A stretch of 64,000 nt of DNA, taken from DATKAS01 sp963733765 (GTDB lineage: Bacteria; Actinomycetota; Acidimicrobiia; Acidimicrobiales; DATKAS01). The notes beneath the pieces were generated by a model, which saw only the letters and a program-made list of their open reading frames with translations, was not told the DNA's origin and made no database searches. This document shows positions 60,011 to 64,000 of this stretch, one piece after another. Position numbers and translations under genes: made by a program. Each line of letters begins with the position of its first letter. The first letter of the stretch is position 1. Location of the stretch: the NCBI GenBank assembly GCA_963733765.1, contig CAVTEI010000003.1, positions 2,790,001 through 2,854,000 of the forward strand. The letters run 5' to 3'.

Positions 60011-61039
60011 TCAGTCCGCGACCCCGAGGCTGATGAAGTCGGCGTAGTACAGACCCAGTGCGAGCGCGGTGCAGAGCCCTCCGACGAGCCAGAAGCGGAC
60101 GATGACGGTCGTCTCCGGCCATCCCACGAACACGAAGTGGTGGTGGACGGGGGCGATGCGAAAGACGCGACGGTGGAAGATGCGGAAGCTGCCTACCTGG
60201 ATGATCACCGACAGCGTCTCCGCGACATACAGGCCGCCGACGATGGGCAACAACAGGGCGGTGTTCGTCGAGAGGGCGAGGCAGGCCATCGCCGCTCCGA
60301 TCGCGAGCGCGCCGGTGTCGCCCATGAAGATGCGCGCGGGCGCCGCGTTCCACCACAGGAACCCCGCGCAGCCGCCGAGCATCGCTGCGGCGACCACCGC
60401 GAGGTCGAGTGCGTGAGGAAGCGCGTACACGTCGGGGTGCCGGAAGGCCCAGAAGCCGATCACGACGAACGCCGCGAACGACAAGATGGCCGATCCGGAC
60501 GAGAGGCCGTCGAGGCCGTCGGTGAGGTTGAAGGCGTTCGTTGTCGCCAGGACGAGGAACACCGCGAGGGCCGCCCACCCGAGGTTGCCGAGCTCGAACC
60601 CAGGTCGGTCGAATCGGGTGAACGAGAGCGTCGTCTGGCCACTCGTGAATGTCAGGTACAGCACGGCGAAGCCGATCGAGACCACCAGAAGGCCGAGGAT
60701 CTTGGTGCGTTTGTTGAGCCCGAGGTTGCGCGCGTTGGAGACCTTGATCCAGTCGTCGAGAAAGCCGACGATGCCGGCGCCGATCATCGCGACCATCACC
60801 AAGAGGCCGGTGCGGGTGAAGATCACGCCACTCCGCAGGTGGGCGATGCCATACCCGACGCACGCGGCGACGACGATCGCCATGCCACCCATGGTGGGAG
60901 TGCCCGCCTTCGCCTCGTGCTCGACCCCCGACAGGATCGGCTGGTACACGCGGCGCGCGCTGAGCCAACCGATCAGGAGCTTGGTGCCGAGGAGCGACAC
61001 CGCTGCGGCGATCGCGGCAGCGACGAGGAGTGCGATCAT
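60011..61039 (-). CDS. mraY: Phospho-N-acetylmuramoyl-pentapeptide transferase MraY
   Basis: The 342-residue polytopic enzyme has ten predicted membrane helices and catalytic motifs VGFLDDWIKV near residue 90, TNAFNLTDGLDGLSSG near 190, and the histidine motif APVHHHFVF near 295. It moves phospho-MurNAc-pentapeptide onto undecaprenyl phosphate to form lipid I on the membrane. ATG 61039 overlaps the murE stop in an ATGA junction, so the two are coupled directly without the usual murF between them. Confidence 0.95.
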   Translation of the reverse strand: MIALLVAAAIAAAVSLLGTKLLIGWLSARRVYQPILSGVEHEAKAGTPTMGGMAIVVAACVGYGIAHLRSGVIFTRTGLLVMVAMIGAGIVGFLDDWIKVSNARNLGLNKRTKILGLLVVSIGFAVLYLTFTSGQTTLSFTRFDRPGFELGNLGWAALAVFLVLATTNAFNLTDGLDGLSSGSAILSFAAFVVIGFWAFRHPDVYALPHALDLAVVAAAMLGGCAGFLWWNAAPARIFMGDTGALAIGAAMACLALSTNTALLLPIVGGLYVAETLSVIIQVGSFRIFHRRVFRIAPVHHHFVFVGWPETTVIVRFWLVGGLCTALALGLYYADFISLGVAD

Positions 61040-62490
61040 GTCCGCCCTCCGCGCGGGAGTCGAGCGAGCTCTTCGCGGGCGACGACCCGATCGTCGAACG
61101 GCACGACGGACTCGCCGATCGTCTGCGTCGATTCGTGACCCTTCCCCGCGATCACGACCACGTCGCCGTCGCCCGCCGCCTCGAACGCGACGCCGATCGC
61201 CCTCCGGCGGTCTGGCTCCACGGTGAGCGCGGACGAGCGGGAAACTCCCGCGACGATTTCATCGATGATCGCTGCGGGGTCTTCACTTCGGGGGTTGTCG
61301 GACGTCACCACGGCGAGATCCGCGCCCTCGACGGCCGCGATGCCCATCGCCGGGCGCTTGGTGCGATCGCGGTCCCCTCCGCAGCCGAACACGACGATCA
61401 CCCGGTTGCCGCCCGCTACTTCGCGCGCGGCTGCGAGCACACGTTGGAGTCCGTCGGGCGTGTGCGCGTAGTCGACGACGACGCTGAAACGCTGGCCCTC
61501 CTCGATCGGCTCGAACCGCCCCGGCACCGGTCCAGCGTTGCCGATGCCCGCGGCGATCGTGGGGATCGCGATGCCCAATGCGCCTGCCGCGGTGGCCGCA
61601 GCCAGCGCATTCGACACATTGTGGCGGCCCCCGATGGGAACGACGATGCGATGCCCCCGCCAGCTGAACGAGCTCGACGCGGCGGTCAGCTGGAGACCGT
61701 CGACCTCGGAGAACGAGTACGGCGTCGTCGGGACCTGTGCGGCATCGAGAAGCAGCTGACCATGCGGGTCGTCGGCGTTCACGACCGCCTGCTCCGTGAG
61801 CACAGGTGAGAACAGACGGGCCTTCGCGTCGAAGTACCGCTCCATCGTCCCGTGAAAGTCGAGGTGGTCACGGGACAAGTTGGTGAACACCGCGACCGCG
61901 AAGCGCATCGCGTCGACCCGATGAAGCGCGAGCGCGTGCGACGAGACCTCCATCGTCACGGCCTGACGCCCGTCGTCGCGCCAAGCGGCCAGCTGTGCTT
62001 GCAGCTCGGGCGCCTCCGGGGTCGTGCGCACCCCCGTCAAGGTCCCGATCACGCCCGTCGCCCATCCGTGCTCGCGGAGCACAGAGTCCAGAAGGTGGAC
62101 GGTCGTGGTCTTTCCGTTGGTCCCCGTCACCCCGATCACGGTCAGCCCCTGCGACGGCGAGCCGTAGAGGGTCGCCGCGAGCGACGCCATGGCGACTCTC
62201 GCGTCGGCGACGAGCACCTGCGGGACATCGATGGGGAGCACGCGCTCGACAACGAGCGCGACCGCGCCGGCTGCGACGGCGGCTTCGGCGAAGTCGTGAC
62301 CATCGACGACGAGACCGGCCACGCAGACGAACAGTGTGTTGTCGCCGACGCGGCGCGAGTCGTACGTGATCGATCGGATGTCTACGACGCTCGAGGGCTG
62401 GCCCGCGAGCATGGCCACGCCGCTCGGGCGTGGACCCGCGAGCACGGCGCCGGCGACCGAAGACTCGTCGACGAGTCGCGTGAGCTCCAT
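61036..62490 (-). CDS. murE: UDP-N-acetylmuramoyl-tripeptide synthetase MurE (meso-DAP-adding type)
   Basis: The 484-residue Mur ligase has the N-terminal DIRSITYDSRRVGDNTLFVC, ATP-binding GVTGTNGKTTTVHLL near 118, EVSSHALALHRVD near 180 and the diamino-acid selectivity motif DNPRSEDP near 405, which is the meso-diaminopimelate-type signature. It adds the third peptide residue. Normally murF follows; here the stop overlaps the mraY ATG. The start lies 4 bases after the ftsI stop. Confidence 0.95.
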   Translation of the reverse strand: MELTRLVDESSVAGAVLAGPRPSGVAMLAGQPSSVVDIRSITYDSRRVGDNTLFVCVAGLVVDGHDFAEAAVAAGAVALVVERVLPIDVPQVLVADARVAMASLAATLYGSPSQGLTVIGVTGTNGKTTTVHLLDSVLREHGWATGVIGTLTGVRTTPEAPELQAQLAAWRDDGRQAVTMEVSSHALALHRVDAMRFAVAVFTNLSRDHLDFHGTMERYFDAKARLFSPVLTEQAVVNADDPHGQLLLDAAQVPTTPYSFSEVDGLQLTAASSSFSWRGHRIVVPIGGRHNVSNALAAATAAGALGIAIPTIAAGIGNAGPVPGRFEPIEEGQRFSVVVDYAHTPDGLQRVLAAAREVAGGNRVIVVFGCGGDRDRTKRPAMGIAAVEGADLAVVTSDNPRSEDPAAIIDEIVAGVSRSSALTVEPDRRRAIGVAFEAAGDGDVVVIAGKGHESTQTIGESVVPFDDRVVAREELARLPRGGRT

Positions 62491-62494
62491 CGCG

Positions 62495-64000
62495 TTAGGG
62501 GGTCGACGAGGTCGTCGACGCGTCGGCGGGCAGCGCTGTTGATGTCGAAGCGGCGGTCGAAGGCGGCGCCGTGATGGGACCGGCGTCCGCGATGTCGCCG
62601 GGTGTCGGAGCGGTGCCCGCGGGGGCCTCGGGCGTCACGTCGATCGCTCCGCCGGGCAGCGGCTCAGGAGGCACGATGCGCAGCTGGCGCACGGCGACGT
62701 TCGCGAGCTCGGCGAACACCGGAGCCGAGACGACGCTCGCGTAGATCGATGTCGACGGCTCGTCGATCACCACGATGATCGAGAGCTGCGGGTCCTCTGC
62801 GGGGAGGTACCCCGCGAACGAGGACACGTAGGCACCCGCCTTGTAGCCGGGGAGGCCGTTGTCGTTCGGCTTGCGGGCCGTTCCCGTCTTGCCGGCGACC
62901 GAGTACCCGGGCACCGCGGCCCGAAAGCCCGTTCCCTCGTTCGACGCCACCACTTGCTGCAGCATCTCATTCACCTTCGTCGCCGTCTCCGCGGACACGA
63001 CATGTTCCTGCTCCGCTGGGGGGGCGTCATGGCGATTGCCATCCGCGTCGATGGTCGCGGCGACGAGGCGAGGAGCGACGTAGGAGCCGCCGTTCGCGAT
63101 CACGTTGTAGACCTCGAGCATCTGCAGCGCCGTCACCGAGATGCCCTGGCCGATCGGGATGCTCCCGATCGATGTGCCGGACCAGTCGTTCGGGTCGAGC
63201 ATCAGGCCGGCCGACTCGCCCGGAAAGTCGAGAGCGGTGCGCGTCCCGAGGCCGAAGCGACGGAGGTATTCGTCGATCCGGTCCTTTCCGAGCATCTGCG
63301 CCATCATGATCGTGCCGATGTTGGAGGAGCGCGTGACGATGTCGCGCACGGACCAGCTCGTGACCGTGTGGGGGTCGTGATCCGAGAACAAGTGGTCCGC
63401 CACCTGGAGGCGGTCGGGCACCTGAAGCACCGTGTCCGGATTGACCAGGCCCTCCTCGATCGCCGCAGCTGCGGTGATGACCTTGTTGACGGAGCCAGGC
63501 TCGAACACTGACGTGACGGCCTCGTTCGCGCTCGACACGATCGGCTGCCCCGTCTCGGAGTCGATCACCACGTTCGCCATCGCGAACACATCGCCGGTGT
63601 TCGGGTCCATCAGGATCGCTCGCGTGCCACGGGCACCGACGGCCATCACTTGGCGCAGCAACGCCTGCTCGGTCGCGAACTGCAGCGAGCGGTCAATGGT
63701 GAGCACGAGGTCGTCGCCAGGAAGCGCCGGTTCGACGCTCTGGCGCCCGACGGGGATCGTGCGTCCTTCGCCGTCGCGCTCGCGCACGAGACGCCCGGGG
63801 ACACCCGTGAGGCGTGCGTCGTACGACCCCTCGATGCCCGAAACCCCGATGTTGTCGATGTCGACACGCCCGAGGATGGAACGGGCCAGCTCGCCCGACG
63901 GCGACGCTCGGCCCGGCTCTTCGATGAGGAAGACGCCGTCGAGGTGCAGCCCGGCAACGCGCTGCGCGGACATGTCGTCGATCTGCCGGGCGACGTACAC
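62495..64000 (-). CDS. ftsI: Penicillin-binding protein FtsI/PBP3-type transpeptidase, 5' partial
   Basis: At least 501 C-terminal residues lie in the window; the N terminus and membrane helix are beyond the right edge. The transpeptidase domain has the active serine in FEPGSVNKVIT (SxxK as SVNK), the SxN motif in TRSSNIG and KTG in AGKTGTA. A Pro/Ala/Thr-rich tail ends the protein. It makes the septal cross-links together with FtsW. The dimerisation region (RLTGVPGRLVRERDGEG) precedes the catalytic domain. It is the first gene of the visible division cluster and murE follows 4 bases after its stop. Confidence 0.94.
   Translation of the reverse strand: MYVARQIDDMSAQRVAGLHLDGVFLIEEPGRASPSGELARSILGRVDIDNIGVSGIEGSYDARLTGVPGRLVRERDGEGRTIPVGRQSVEPALPGDDLVLTIDRSLQFATEQALLRQVMAVGARGTRAILMDPNTGDVFAMANVVIDSETGQPIVSSANEAVTSVFEPGSVNKVITAAAAIEEGLVNPDTVLQVPDRLQVADHLFSDHDPHTVTSWSVRDIVTRSSNIGTIMMAQMLGKDRIDEYLRRFGLGTRTALDFPGESAGLMLDPNDWSGTSIGSIPIGQGISVTALQMLEVYNVIANGGSYVAPRLVAATIDADGNRHDAPPAEQEHVVSAETATKVNEMLQQVVASNEGTGFRAAVPGYSVAGKTGTARKPNDNGLPGYKAGAYVSSFAGYLPAEDPQLSIIVVIDEPSTSIYASVVSAPVFAELANVAVRQLRIVPPEPLPGGAIDVTPEAPAGTAPTPGDIADAGPITAPPSTAASTSTALPADASTTSSTP

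Noticed and set aside
59132..61138. 668-codon plus-strand open frame opposite murD/mraY
   Set aside because: It is antisense to recognisable essential genes and has low-complexity Arg/Asp/His composition.
1..64000. tRNA, rRNA or known riboswitch genes
   Set aside because: No cloverleaf with conserved TTCGA/CCA features and no rRNA segment was recognised by eye; a covariance search could not be run.

Overview
The window is GC-rich (roughly 70 percent by eye) chromosomal DNA of an actinomycete-type bacterium. An uncultured or environmental member of the Acidimicrobiia fits best. Supporting signs are a mycothiol-type formaldehyde dehydrogenase, a conservon signalling operon, a division cluster with sepF, yggT, divIVA, pgeF and yggS beside ftsZ, many Thr/Pro-rich secreted proteins, LLM-type oxidoreductases and TAP-like hydrolases. 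The phylum is inferred from gene content and order; the class is a guess.

Layout. 1-8.8 kb: metabolic genes (lipocalin-like protein, LOG-family hydrolase, two SDRs, folD, HAD phosphatase, fdhD, TetR regulator, mycothiol-type alcohol dehydrogenase, DUF2079 membrane protein). 8.8-13.9 kb: an accessory-looking stretch of small genes (lipoprotein, small unknowns, iron-permease-domain protein, broken winged-helix protein, hemerythrin, zinc ribbon, MerR-Hsp20 pair) carrying a family of same-orientation inverted-repeat elements and several strong stem-loops. 14-36 kb: a coupled M20 hydrolase/methyltransferase operon, two secreted TAP-like hydrolases, a CrtI-type oxidoreductase, a PEP-utilising mobile-domain protein, a heterodimeric ABC exporter, DoxX, an acyltransferase, a carboxylesterase, an M23 peptidase, an LLM oxidoreductase and a DAO-type oxidoreductase.

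36.16-37.22 kb: a DUF559 nuclease-like gene bracketed by 46-bp inverted repeats, each of which is itself a 14-bp-stem palindrome. This is the most unusual structure in the window. 37.2-42.6 kb: a conservon operon (sensor kinase, roadblock, DUF742, small GTPase) divergent from a DUF4388 protein. 42.6-48.3 kb: VanW-domain protein, APH-type kinase, NAD-kinase-like protein, and a PfkB kinase coupled to pseudouridine-5'-phosphate glycosidase.

48.35-64 kb: the division and cell-wall cluster, all on the minus strand. Its transcriptional order is ftsI, murE, mraY, murD, ftsW, murG, murC, murB, ftsQ, then a promoter, ftsZ, pgeF, yggS, sepF, yggT, divIVA. Most junctions are 1-8 base stop/start overlaps. 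murF is missing from its usual place between murE and mraY.

At least eight genes are interrupted by a single frameshift, including the essential murD and ftsQ. Because the breaks hit core genes with otherwise intact family sequence, sequencing or assembly indels are the likeliest cause. These genes are annotated as single frameshifted genes across both frames.
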